Shown in pieces: positions 54,004 through 63,809 of a DNA stretch of 64,000 bases. The stretch's first letter is position 1. Every line of letters begins with the position of its first letter. This DNA is from Nocardia salmonicida NBRC 13393 (GTDB taxonomy: Bacteria > Actinomycetota > Actinomycetes > Mycobacteriales > Mycobacteriaceae). The notes under the pieces are model-generated. The model was given only the letters and a program-made list of their open reading frames with translations. It did not search any database and was not told where the DNA came from. A program made the position numbers and the translations under genes. Location of the stretch: NCBI RefSeq assembly GCF_001613085.1, contig NZ_BDBR01000011.1:186001-250000 (forward strand). The letters run 5' to 3'.

Positions 54004-54411
54004 TCAAATCCCCGTGGCCCCCAGCGCAGCCAGGGCTGCGCGCAGGCGGGTGGTGGCATCCTCGGCGACCGGATCGAGTGCGGGCTGACCGGTGACTGCG
54101 ACCATGAGCTGGGGGTTCATCGCTTCGACGATGATGGTGTCGGTGTCGGTCCGGTCGCGACGGACCACGACATTGCAGGGCAACAGGAGCCCGATCTGGC
54201 GGTTGATCTCGACCGCTTGGTGGGCCAGGGGTGGGTTGCAGGCGCCGAGGATGCGGTAGTCCTCCATGTCGTGGCCGAGTTTGGCTTTGAGGGTGGCTTG
54301 CATGTCGATCTCGGTGAGGATGCCGAATCCTTGCTCGGCCAACGCGTCTCGGGTGCGTTCGAGCGCGTCGTCGAAGGTGGTGTGCAGCGTGGTCGACAGG
54401 GCCAGGTCCAT
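54004..54411 (-). CDS. DUF302 protein
   Basis: The 135-residue protein is a single DUF302 domain: TFDDALERTRDALAEQGFGI followed by LTEIDMQATLKAKLG, then ILGACNPPLAHQAVEINRQI and GLLLPCNVVV. DUF302 proteins often sit near sulfur- or metal-stress genes; the function is not established. The conserved Cys residues in GACNPP and LPCNV are intact. It is the last gene of the MMPL-CstR-DUF2892-DUF302 minus-strand operon. Confidence 0.82.
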   Translation of the reverse strand: MDLALSTTLHTTFDDALERTRDALAEQGFGILTEIDMQATLKAKLGHDMEDYRILGACNPPLAHQAVEINRQIGLLLPCNVVVRRDRTDTDTIIVEAMNPQLMVAVTGQPALDPVAEDATTRLRAALAALGATGI

Positions 54412-54438
54412 TCGTGTGCTCCGATCCGAGGAGAGTGG

Positions 54439-54678
54439 TCAGGCGGTGGGGGTTGGGCAGGTCGTGTCGGTCAGACCGAGTCGGCGCATCACCAGGGTGG
54501 CCGGGCACCAGCCCGCCGCGCTGTAGAGCAGCAGGTTCGCCCCGACCAGGGCGGCCAGAATCAGCCACCACGGGGACAGGGTCACACTCAGCAATACGCT
54601 GAGCAGGACCAGGGTCCCGGCCAGGGCCGGGACGAGGCGGGTGATGGTCCATCCGTGCGGTCGCGGTGGCAATGCCAT
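54439..54678 (-). CDS. DUF2892 (YgaP-like) small membrane protein
   Basis: The 79-residue protein has two hydrophobic helices and the family end GWCPATLVMRRLGL. DUF2892 domains occur alone or fused to rhodanese (YgaP), linking them to sulfur transfer. It lies between the CstR-like regulator gene and the DUF302 gene with short gaps (48 and 27 bp). A second DUF2892 gene lies at 57345 behind the same kind of operator. Confidence 0.78.
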   Translation of the reverse strand: MALPPRPHGWTITRLVPALAGTLVLLSVLLSVTLSPWWLILAALVGANLLLYSAAGWCPATLVMRRLGLTDTTCPTPTA

Positions 54679-54726
54679 CGGCGGGAGTCCTTCCAGTGTG
54701 CGTACCCGACCCCGCGCTGTGCGGGG

Positions 54727-57235
<2,509 letters not shown>

Positions 57236-57249
57236 CCGACCCTCCTTTA

Positions 57250-57265
57250 ATACCCCCTGGGGTAT
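57250..57265. promoter_or_regulatory. CstR/CsoR-type operator (left of pair)
   Basis: ATACCCCCTGGGGTAT consists of perfect 7-bp arms around CT. It lies 14 bp upstream of the MMPL start, overlapping its ribosome binding/leader region. Confidence 0.72.
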
Positions 57266-57284
57266 ATTGATATCGAGTTCGACA

Positions 57285-57300
57285 ATACCCCAGGGGGTAT
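57285..57300. promoter_or_regulatory. CstR/CsoR-type operator (right of pair)
   Basis: ATACCCCAGGGGGTAT has perfect 7-bp arms around AG, with its centre 35 bp from the previous site. It faces the plus-strand DUF2892 gene, so both divergent promoters are probably controlled together. Confidence 0.72.
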
Positions 57301-57344
57301 AGTCGAGCGCAACCCCTGTTCCTGTGTCGAAGGAGTGCAGCGTT

Positions 57345-57566
57345 ATGGGCATCGTCGAATTCATGCGAAGTACCGCCGGGCGCCTGGCCCGTATCGCCGC
57401 CGGAATCGTGGTGATCGCCGCGGGTTTGCTCCTGGTCGGCGGGACCGCCGGGATCGTGGTGGCGATCATCGGGCTGGTCCCCATCGCGGCGGGAGTGTTC
57501 AACTTCTGCTTGCTCGGTCCGGTGTTGGGAGTCGACCTGCAGGGTCGACCCCGCGGCAGCCACTGA
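57345..57566 (+). CDS. DUF2892 (YgaP-like) small membrane protein
   Basis: The start at 57345 gives 73 residues with two hydrophobic helices (IAAGIVVIAAGLLLVGG and IVVAIIGLVPIAAGVF) and the short end CLLGPVLGVDL, typical of DUF2892 proteins. It is divergent from the MMPL gene behind the paired operators and heads a plus-strand unit with the DsbA-like gene and a zinc-ribbon gene. Confidence 0.78.
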   Translation: MGIVEFMRSTAGRLARIAAGIVVIAAGLLLVGGTAGIVVAIIGLVPIAAGVFNFCLLGPVLGVDLQGRPRGSH

Positions 57567-57667
57567 TCGGCCCAACTTTCGCACCGCATCGAAACCCTGC
57601 GCGGCGGCCCACGGCTCATGCCAAGGCGCCAGCCGCCGTTCCTACCATTTCCCTCAGGAGGCCGTCG

Positions 57668-58288
57668 ATGGCCGAAATCGACCTGTATCTCGATCCCGTC
57701 TGCCCGTTCGCATGGGTGACCTCGCGGTGGCTGCTCGCCGCCACCGAATCCGGTCCGCACACTGTGCGGCTACAACAGATGAGCTTGGCGGTGCTCAATG
57801 AAGGCAGCGACGTCGACGCCGATCACAAGCCGATGATCCAGCGATCACGCCGCCTCGGCCGGGTCTTCGCCGCGGCGACCGACACCGCCGGAAGCGAGGC
57901 CTTCGCGCGACTGTATGAGACGCTGGGGACACGACTGCACGTTCGCGGCGACGAGATCGATCACGACGCGCTCACCGACGCACTCACCGAGGCCGGCCTG
58001 GATCCGGCATTGGCCCAGCGTACCGAGGACACCGCCCTCGACGCCGAACTCGCGAACACCCACCGAGCCAGTCAGGACGCGCTCGGCAGCGCCGGTGGCA
58101 GTCCGATCATCGTCATCGACGGACACGGCTTCCACGGCCCCGTCCTGACCGAATCCCCGACCGCGCAGCGCGGCCCGGGCCTGCTCGCCGCCTTGGTCAC
58201 CGCCGCGACCACCCCGGGATTCGCTGCCCTGCATCGCCCCTATCAAGGCCCGCCCACAATTGATGCCACCACCGAGGAGGCCCGCTGA
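57668..58288 (+). CDS. Rv2466c-like mycothiol-linked DsbA-family protein
   Basis: The ATG at 57668 lies downstream of AGGAGG. The 206-residue thioredoxin-fold protein matches the Rv2466c/DsbA group (DLYLDPVCPFAWVTSRWLLA; LQQMSLAVLNEG; GSPIIVIDGHGFHGPVL). The active site is CPFA where relatives have CPWC, so only the nucleophilic Cys12 remains, which suits a mono-thiol (mycothiol-coupled) mechanism. Location beside a CstR regulon supports a role in thiol or persulfide stress. The stop overlaps the next gene's start. Confidence 0.8.
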   Translation: MAEIDLYLDPVCPFAWVTSRWLLAATESGPHTVRLQQMSLAVLNEGSDVDADHKPMIQRSRRLGRVFAAATDTAGSEAFARLYETLGTRLHVRGDEIDHDALTDALTEAGLDPALAQRTEDTALDAELANTHRASQDALGSAGGSPIIVIDGHGFHGPVLTESPTAQRGPGLLAALVTAATTPGFAALHRPYQGPPTIDATTEEAR

Positions 58289-58446
58289 TGTGCTCACCGG
58301 TGCGATGCCGCACCTGCGGTAAAACCACCTGGTCGGGCTGCGGCGCCCACATCGAGGCTGTCCGCGCCCGGGTGGGCCCCGATAACTGGTGTCCAGGCCC
58401 TCCAAGGCGAACGGCAGACCGAGCACATCGCCGTAGCGGCCCATGA
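58288..58446 (+). CDS. Small zinc-ribbon protein with a C-terminus from foreign DNA
   Basis: The ATG overlaps the DsbA-like stop (TGATG). The 52 residues begin MCSPVRCRTCGKTTWSGCG, a small actinobacterial zinc-binding protein with CxxC and a later Cys/His (GCGAHIEAV). Family members end soon after a CxC motif; here the frame reads from about 58395 into the antisense strand of a truncated cydA gene, replacing the natural end. Translation is likely, but function of the altered protein is uncertain. Confidence 0.6.
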   Translation: MCSPVRCRTCGKTTWSGCGAHIEAVRARVGPDNWCPGPPRRTADRAHRRSGP

Positions 58447-58741
58447 GCCCCGGCCACAACAGCCCCATTTCGAAACTGAGCACCGTCCCGGAAACAGCAC
58501 CGATCGCGAACAGGATCGCCGAGACCGTCGCCCACCTTTTGGCCAGCCCCAGCGCGACGGAATCCTCCCGGACCAGGCCACGCCGGTGCACGACATAGAT
58601 CATGGCGGGAAAGGCGACACCGAAACAGGCCAGCACGATATGCCAGCCCAACGAGAACGCCATCTGCTGGCGAGCGGGCAACAAGCCCGGCGGTCCTTCC
58701 CCACTCGCCACCAGGAGCGAGACCACTGTGTTCGACACCAT
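58396..58741 (-). pseudogene. cydA: Truncated cytochrome bd oxidase subunit I (cydA), N-terminus only
   Basis: From ATG 58741 the minus strand encodes about 115 residues of CydA: LLPARQQMAFSLGWHIVLAC (with the haem-ligand His region), FGVAFPAMIYVVHRRG and GTVLSFEMGLLWPGLMGRYG, ending LPFALEG. At about 58395 the sequence changes to the antisense of the zinc-ribbon gene. More than 300 residues are missing, so no oxidase subunit is made. Confidence 0.8.
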
Positions 58742-59052
58742 CACAGCCCCTTTCCGCCCCCTGTGACAAGTCAGTTCGCCACTCGGGACTGCACGATCCG
58801 ATCGCCCCAACACGACCTGTTGCGAAATGCCCGCGCCTGCTCGCCTAAAACAGTTCCCGGGCCCCACCCGTCGACATCGGTGGCAATGCGTACCGGCATC
58901 TGCTTCGCCCGCCGTGATCGCGCAGGAGCAGCTCGGCCAGGCGCCGGTCACCGACATCGCATCCGGGCCGACGATACAGTCAGCAATGCGCTCACTGCGG
59001 ATCCGACATTCGCGCGGTGATTCGGTCCGGCACAGGCGGGTAAGGCCTGCGC
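58742..59052. other. Intergenic region upstream of the cydA fragment
   Basis: No gene seen; it holds the former cydA promoter region and the upstream part of the DUF3099 gene. Confidence 0.35.
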
Positions 59053-59496
59053 ATGAAACGGTCTGCGCCGGGCTCTGCCGCCGACGGGGACGAGCGGCAG
59101 GCGGCGTTGATCACCGCCGTGGGCTTGTCCTACCCCGAACAGCATCGCCGTCGGGTCCGCAAGTACGTGGTCCTGATGGCGTGTCGGGTGCCGTCGTTGC
59201 TGTTGGCCACCGCCGTGTACGCCGCTGGTGGTCCCGGCTGGGTGGCCGCGGCGATCATGGGGGTGACACTGCCGTTGTCGTGGATGGCGGTGTTGATCGC
59301 CAACGACCGCCCACCCCGCGAGAAACGCCTTCCCTCGCTGCACCGGTTAACGCCAGTGACCTCATCGCCTTCGACGAACACATGGGAGATCTGGAGGTCG
59401 CCGTGGGTGAATGCCGGCGTTCACGGCCGAAGCGCGATCTCGGCTATCCGGCGGTTGTGTGCGACTACGTTGGTGGGGCCACCCCGCTCCTGGTAA
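59053..59496 (+). CDS. DUF3099-type membrane protein with altered C-terminus
   Basis: Residues 1-97 match DUF3099 proteins of actinobacteria: LSYPEQHRRRVRKYVVLMAC, two hydrophobic helices and the end WMAVLIANDRPPREKR. After about 59345 the frame runs antisense through a phosphotransferase relic, so the last 50 residues are accidental. Function of DUF3099 is unknown. Another sign that this edge of the island is built from joined fragments. Confidence 0.6.
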   Translation: MKRSAPGSAADGDERQAALITAVGLSYPEQHRRRVRKYVVLMACRVPSLLLATAVYAAGGPGWVAAAIMGVTLPLSWMAVLIANDRPPREKRLPSLHRLTPVTSSPSTNTWEIWRSPWVNAGVHGRSAISAIRRLCATTLVGPPRSW

Positions 59497-59869
59497 GCGC
59501 TGCACATTTGCGGTTGAGCTCCGATGCGTGCGCGTCGAGGCTGCGGCCGGGCCATGGCGGTAGCGGCGCGTCGTGCAGCTTCCGTATGGTGGCGCCCGCT
59601 GCGGCCCACGCCGCTGGCGATGCGGTCGACGGCTCACCGAGGCGCCGAGTGCCAATCCTGGCAGAGCGGCGAGCGCGAGCACTGGTGGCTTACGCCACAG
59701 AACATCCGGAGTCGGGAACGGTGCCGGCCATCGCCTCGACCTTGGTGTCGGTGTTCGACTGTTCAGCGTCGATCTTCAGGAACACCCCGCCGACGTGCAG
59801 AGTCGCGCGCTCGTACTGGACGACGACCTCGACTTCTTTCACGTCGGAGATTATGGCTGGGGTGACCAT
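59355..59869 (-). pseudogene. Aminoglycoside-phosphotransferase-like relic
   Basis: From ATG 59869 the minus strand encodes VTPAIISDVKEVEVVVQYER followed by ATLHVGGVFLKID, the N-terminal lobe of APH/choline-kinase-like proteins; other frames give LALAALPGLALG, ASPAAWAAAGA-like and finally HVFVEGDEVTGV, just after the catalytic loop. Several frameshifts and loss of the catalytic and C-terminal part make it dead. The junction at about 59350 fuses it to the DUF3099 gene. Confidence 0.5.
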
Positions 59870-60406
59870 CGACGTCGCCGGGATTATCGCTGGCCAGTGG
59901 CCCGTCGCTGGCTTAGCTGAGCGTTGTCTCAACGGATCTTCGCCCGGAACTCTGCTGGTCGCCGCTGTCACTGTTGCGTGCTGCCAACTGGTCGACAATC
60001 CCGCCCTGCCACACCCGGCGACGTCAGAATTCACCAATCGGATCGGTGAGATCCGACACTGAGCAACGCTTCAGCCGATGTCCGTTGCCAGTGAAAATAG
60101 GCTATTGCCAACCCACCTGAGCCATCGACGCAGCCTTGCCACTGAACCTGGACCATCGAGAGCCCGACCAGCCAGTTCGCCGTGGCCGATGGAGAGAGTT
60201 GGCTCACTTTGAATGGCAAATCGGGTCGGGGAGTCTGCCACTCAAAATGGGCCACCGCAGGTCAGCGAGGTTGGCGTGGCTCATCTTCACTGTCACCGGA
60301 CAGTCGATGCGATCCCTCAGCACAGATGCTGGCTGAACTCGCCGATACCCACGACACGGAGATGATCCATCATCGGCATCTCCCGCAGCGGCATGCAGTT
60401 GGCTAA
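59870..60406. other. Non-coding DNA with degenerate short repeats
   Basis: No gene is supported. Around 60085-60260 several imperfect copies of a GCCACTGAAxxTGGxCCA-like unit occur in both orientations (for example GCCACTGAACCTGGACCAT and CCACTCAAAATGGGCCACC). They resemble multiple terminal repeats of IS21-type elements; this is a tentative reading. Confidence 0.35.
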
Positions 60407-60725
60407 GAGCGCGAAAACTGACACCACCCGAGCGCGAACTCGAACACCACTTCGCGATCTTGGTCTGCCGATCGTCAGCGCGAATTTCGACACCACCCGA
60501 GCCAGAGGAAGGGCCGTTGCGTTGCGGGTCGTCGTGCCGCCGAATCGCCCTCGGCACGCGGAGGTCGCCCAGATCAGCAGCGATCGGCGGCTTGGCGCCG
60601 CCGGACGGCGAGCGCGCCGGACGAGCCGAGCTCGGGCGGCGGTGTTGAAATTCGCGCTGACGGACATCGAGCCGTCGGCAGGTGGTGTCGGGATTCGCGC
60701 TCGCGTGGTGTTCACTTTGGCGCTC
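60407..60725. mobile_element. MITE-like nested palindrome, about 320 bp
   Basis: The outer arms 60407-60450 and 60682-60725 are inverted repeats of 44 bp with only a few mismatches; each arm itself holds two tandem copies of a GAGCGCGAAxxxxGACACCAC-like unit. An inner pair, about 60475-60498 and 60637-60660, is also inverted (CAGCGCGAATTTCGACACCAC and its near complement). No coding capacity lies between them. The structure suits a non-autonomous element with multiple transposase sites, as in IS21-type ends. Confidence 0.55.
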
Positions 60726-60769
60726 AGAACCATGCAGTCTCATGACTTGCCTGTAATGGGGCCGGCGGT

Positions 60770-60918
60770 GGCTTCATCCCCGCTCGGGCGGGGAGCACTG
60801 TAGGCCGGACAGCTGCACCTCCCCCACCCTGGCTTCATTCCGCGCGCCCGGGGAGCACGCATACGCAAAGGTGCCGCAGCTCGATCGGGAGGCTTCATCC
60901 TCGCTCGCGAGGGGTGGC
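60770..60918 (-). CRISPR. Three-repeat orphan CRISPR remnant, type I-E-like
   Basis: Repeats at 60770-60798, 60831-60858 and 60891-60918 start 61 and 60 bp apart, leaving two 32-nt spacers. On the minus strand the best copy begins GTGCTCCCCGCCCGAGCGGG and ends GATGAAGCC, the hyphenated palindrome typical of actinobacterial type I-E repeats. The middle copy has two stem changes and the rightmost has a degenerate start (GCCACCCC). No cas gene lies in the window, so the array is either a relic or served in trans. Confidence 0.65.
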
Positions 60919-61330
60919 CGTCGACGCGCACACCGAACAGTTCGTAGGCGGGGTGACAAGTCTGGCAGTCGCCGTCGCCGAGATGGACTTACTCGACGAC
61001 GCCGAATCAGGGCCCGGTGCGCTAGTTCAGGGCCAGGTAGACGGTCATGGCGCCTCTCGCGCGACATAGCAATCCTCCACACGGTCGACCGCCGCCGCCA
61101 CCGTAATGGTCGCAGCAGCCGCTAGAGCTGCGCATTCAGAAAAGTCGCCTCCCCAGACACAGGTCACGTGGACCGACGCCGCGTGCTCGACGCGCACTGC
61201 GCGAGGTCGAACCCCGAACTCCACCCGCAGACGACGCCGACTCCCCAACTCACCGAACGGAAAGGGATTTCGTTGCCACACCACACCAAGACAGCCGCCA
61301 CCCACAACAACCGACTCAATCGGTGTACCC
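60919..61330. other. Region upstream of the integrase, no gene seen
   Basis: The integrase frame stays open upstream to 61106, but codons before 61331 encode low-complexity Arg/Thr/Pro residues without similarity to recombinases. The stretch probably contains the int promoter. Confidence 0.4.
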
Positions 61331-62650
61331 ATGACCCGCGGTAGACCACCCCGGCCCCTCGGGGTCCCCGGCAAACCGATGCTCACCGAACTCGCTCCCG
61401 GGCACTGGAAAGCCCGCGTCCGGGTCCGCGACTCCTCCGGAAAACGCCGAGAGCTCATGCGTGTCTCCCCGACCAAACTCGACTCCCGCCACCGCCCGAT
61501 CCCCGACCGCACCGGCCAACGAGCCCTCGACGCCGTCATGGCAGCCGCAGCCGTCATCACCGTCGGCCTCGGCGGGGAACTGTCCACATCCATGACCGTG
61601 CGCGACCTCTGGGTCCGCTACCGCGCGAGCCTCATCGCACAAGACCGCACCACAAACACCATCGCCCGCTACGACGAAGTCGCCAAAATGTTCAACACCG
61701 CCTTCGGTGACCGGCGCCTGTTCGAAGTCACCACCTCAGCCATCGAAACCTTCCTCACCGAAGTCGGAAAGGCCAGGGGCCCTTCGAACATGCGCACCGG
61801 GCGCATCGTGCTCTCCGGGATGTTCCGCTACGCCGTCCGCACCAGCCCCCTCGAAGTCAACCCGGTCCGCGAGGTCCAGATGCCGAAAAATATCGAAGCC
61901 AAAGGCCGCACCGGCGGGGCCGGCGACCTCACCACCGACGAACTGCGGTTCATCCTCTCCGCCGTCCGGACCTCCCAGATCCCGTGCCCGCGACAGCTCG
62001 CCAAAGCCGAACGAGAACGCGGCACACCCGTCAAGGCCTACACCCCACCGACCGTCGCTGCGTACTGCGAGAGCGCCGACCTCGCCGACGTCATCACCCT
62101 CTACGCCGCCACCGGCCTGCGCCGCTCCCAGATGCTCGCCTTGCTGTGGACCGACATCGACCTCGACGCCGCGACCCTGCGCCCCACCGGAAAACTCGTC
62201 CGCGTCGCAGGCAAAGGACTGGTCCGGGTCACCAGGAAAGACGACCCGAAGAACCGGACCGGCACCATCGCAGTACCCGAGTTCGCGGTGGAAATGCTCA
62301 AACGCCGCAAAGCCGCGGTGGCGAACCGCCGACCGGCTTCTCCGCCGGACCCCGGAATCGAAGTGCTGGACCTGGTATTCCCCTCAGCCGTGGGGACATT
62401 GCGTGACCCGCAAAACGTCGGACACGGCTGGCAGCGAGTCCGTGAAGCCCTCGGATTCGCCGAGGACATCACCCCACACAGTTTCCGCCACGCCGTGGCC
62501 ACCATCCTCGACGACGCCGGCCTGTCGGCCCGTGTCACTGCCGATGTCCTCGGCCACGTCGACCCTGCCATGACCCAACGCCACTACATGGCACGTGGAC
62601 GCCCACACAAGGCCGCCGCCGATGTCCTCAACCGAGCGGTGACCGGATAA
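61331..62650 (+). CDS. int: Tyrosine recombinase (island integrase)
   Basis: The start at 61331 (MTRGRPPRPLG) gives 439 residues. After an N-terminal arm-binding part and a SAM-like core-binding domain (VRDLWVRYRASLIAQDRTTN), the catalytic domain shows Arg in ATGLRRSQMLAL, HSFRHAVAT (HxxR), GHVDPAMT and the nucleophile Tyr in QRHYMARG. It belongs to the phage-integrase class used by actinobacterial integrative elements that target tRNA genes. It ends 146 bp before the right repeat, the normal place for an integrase. No excisionase gene is seen directly beside it. Confidence 0.92.
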   Translation: MTRGRPPRPLGVPGKPMLTELAPGHWKARVRVRDSSGKRRELMRVSPTKLDSRHRPIPDRTGQRALDAVMAAAAVITVGLGGELSTSMTVRDLWVRYRASLIAQDRTTNTIARYDEVAKMFNTAFGDRRLFEVTTSAIETFLTEVGKARGPSNMRTGRIVLSGMFRYAVRTSPLEVNPVREVQMPKNIEAKGRTGGAGDLTTDELRFILSAVRTSQIPCPRQLAKAERERGTPVKAYTPPTVAAYCESADLADVITLYAATGLRRSQMLALLWTDIDLDAATLRPTGKLVRVAGKGLVRVTRKDDPKNRTGTIAVPEFAVEMLKRRKAAVANRRPASPPDPGIEVLDLVFPSAVGTLRDPQNVGHGWQRVREALGFAEDITPHSFRHAVATILDDAGLSARVTADVLGHVDPAMTQRHYMARGRPHKAAADVLNRAVTG

Positions 62651-62795
62651 CGGATTCAGACCGCTCGCGAATCCGTTCGAAATACGCTGCCCAACTCGAA
62701 CCCCGCCGGACACTCGCCACTTGAATTAGTGGGGACTTACTGGTGACCACATAGCCCGCAAATCAGACCAAAAACATGGCCTGAACTGCGCATAT
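62651..62795. promoter_or_regulatory. Inner right end of the island beside the attachment site
   Basis: This stretch contains TTGAATTAGTGGGGACTTAC (62722 onward) and GGTGACCACATAG, which partly repeat the TTAGTGGTGACATAGTGGGG motif that closes both left-end regions. It may hold recombinase or excisionase sites at the right end. No GACAAC array is present on this side. Confidence 0.4.
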
Positions 62796-62831
62796 GTGGA
62801 GCTAAGGGGAATCGAACCCCTGACCTTCTCG
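62796..62831 (-). repeat. Right attachment site, 36-bp tRNA 3'-half repeat
   Basis: Identical to 2494-2529. Read on the minus strand with the bases to its right, it can form TCTCG/CGAGA around the 7-nt loop CCTGTAT, like an anticodon arm, and GGAGTTG can pair with the acceptor end using two G-U pairs. Only 14 bases are left for a D-arm and loop position 33 is C, so this is tRNA-like rather than a working tRNA. Confidence 0.8.
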
Positions 62832-62992
62832 ATACAGGCGAGACGGGCTACCATAGACAACTCCAAACAACAAATCGGACAACTGATTTGCGCTCCTACC
62901 TGGTGAAACGCACTGGCTACGACAACTTTCGACAACGATGGACAACGGTCAGCAACGGGCCGCCCAGCTGAATTAGTGGTGACATAGTGGGG
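62832..62992. promoter_or_regulatory. Second left-end arm region with 10-bp repeats
   Basis: GACAAC starts at 62921, 62931 and 62941, and a degenerate AGCAAC at 62951, again with an exact 10-bp period; further copies lie at 62855 and 62877. The segment ends TTAGTGGTGACATAGTGGGG at 62992, giving the same 197-bp length from the repeat start as at the left end (2494-2690). It probably is the left end of a second related element. Confidence 0.6.
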
Positions 62993-63130
62993 AGCGCCTT
63001 GCGGTCCCACTCCCGACGCCGAGCATCACGTGACGCATTGGGATGCCCGATTCCGCCGAGCTCAGCAAGCCTCGCCCGCACCAAGTTTCGGGAAACCCCG
63101 AGCGCCCGCGCGGCCTGAATCGGAAGCTGG

Positions 63131-63586
63131 TCACGGCCGGTCGAGGCGGGCGATACGCGCCAGCACCGACGCTCGGGTCAAGCCGCCGTCGGGGTGGCGA
63201 TCCAGGTCGGTGCGCTCACGCGCCATCATCGATTTCACTGTGCCGGTGGCGACTCCCAGCATCGCCGCGGCCACCGAGTACGACACCGACTCGGTGTCGT
63301 CCCTGCCGACCGAGCGGCCCACCATGCGCCCGACCGGTGTTCGCCACCACACCGGCTCAGGCTCTTCAGGCCAGGCGACGCCAGCGAGGTCGATCACGGT
63401 CTGCGCGGCGACCTCATCATCGTCGCTACACAGCGACGCCGCCAGGGTGGGGGCGGTCTCGGCGATGCGTTCTCGCGTCATATCGGCGAGGTCGAGAGCT
63501 CCGATCGCTTCGAGCGCTCCGACGATGTAGTTGTCCAGGGCACCTGCCAGCTGGTCGGCGTCGGCGGCGGTATTGCTATCGGTCAT
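63131..63586 (-). CDS. Putative HTH protein of the adjacent element
   Basis: The ATG at 63586 follows AAGGAG by nine bases. The 151-residue protein has an acidic, Ala-rich N-terminal half and a C-terminal segment SYSVAAAMLGVATGTVKSMM followed by ARERTDLDRHPDGG, which reads as a helix-turn-helix of the excisionase/sigma-region type. Similar small proteins sit near the ends of actinobacterial integrative elements. Function is inferred. Confidence 0.6.
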   Translation of the reverse strand: MTDSNTAADADQLAGALDNYIVGALEAIGALDLADMTRERIAETAPTLAASLCSDDDEVAAQTVIDLAGVAWPEEPEPVWWRTPVGRMVGRSVGRDDTESVSYSVAAAMLGVATGTVKSMMARERTDLDRHPDGGLTRASVLARIARLDRP

Positions 63587-63661
63587 CGAGAACACTCCTT
63601 GACGGTAGAGGCAGAACCGACCCAGTGATCACGGGCAACCGGTGCGACCCACACAACGGTA

Positions 63662-63700
63662 TGCAACCGCAAATCGGTTGGCAACCATTTAGCGGTTGCA
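63662..63700. promoter_or_regulatory. Operator-like inverted repeat TGCAACCGC/GCGGTTGCA
   Basis: Perfect 9-bp arms (63662-63670, 63692-63700) flank further half-sites GGTTG and GGCAACC. It lies 76 bp upstream of the HTH gene start, so it is a likely autoregulatory site. Confidence 0.5.
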
Positions 63701-63809
63701 TTGTGGCTGGATGCCGCGCGCCGTGTTGACCCGTCCCGTCAGCCACCGCGTGGCACATCCGATCGCCGCAATGTCCTGACCATCAACACCCCGAACGATG
63801 GGACCAGCC

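Noticed and set aside
62796..62863. Functional tRNA-Thr (anticodon TGT)
   Set aside because: Acceptor, T-arm and an anticodon-like arm can be drawn, but only 14 bases remain for the D-arm and loop position 33 is C instead of U; called tRNA-like only.
62796..63160. tmRNA (ssrA) gene at the right repeat
   Set aside because: The 3' end TAGCTCCA resembles tmRNA, but no GGGGCTG-type 5' end, tag-peptide frame or pseudoknot-like sequence is found within 400 bases on the minus strand.
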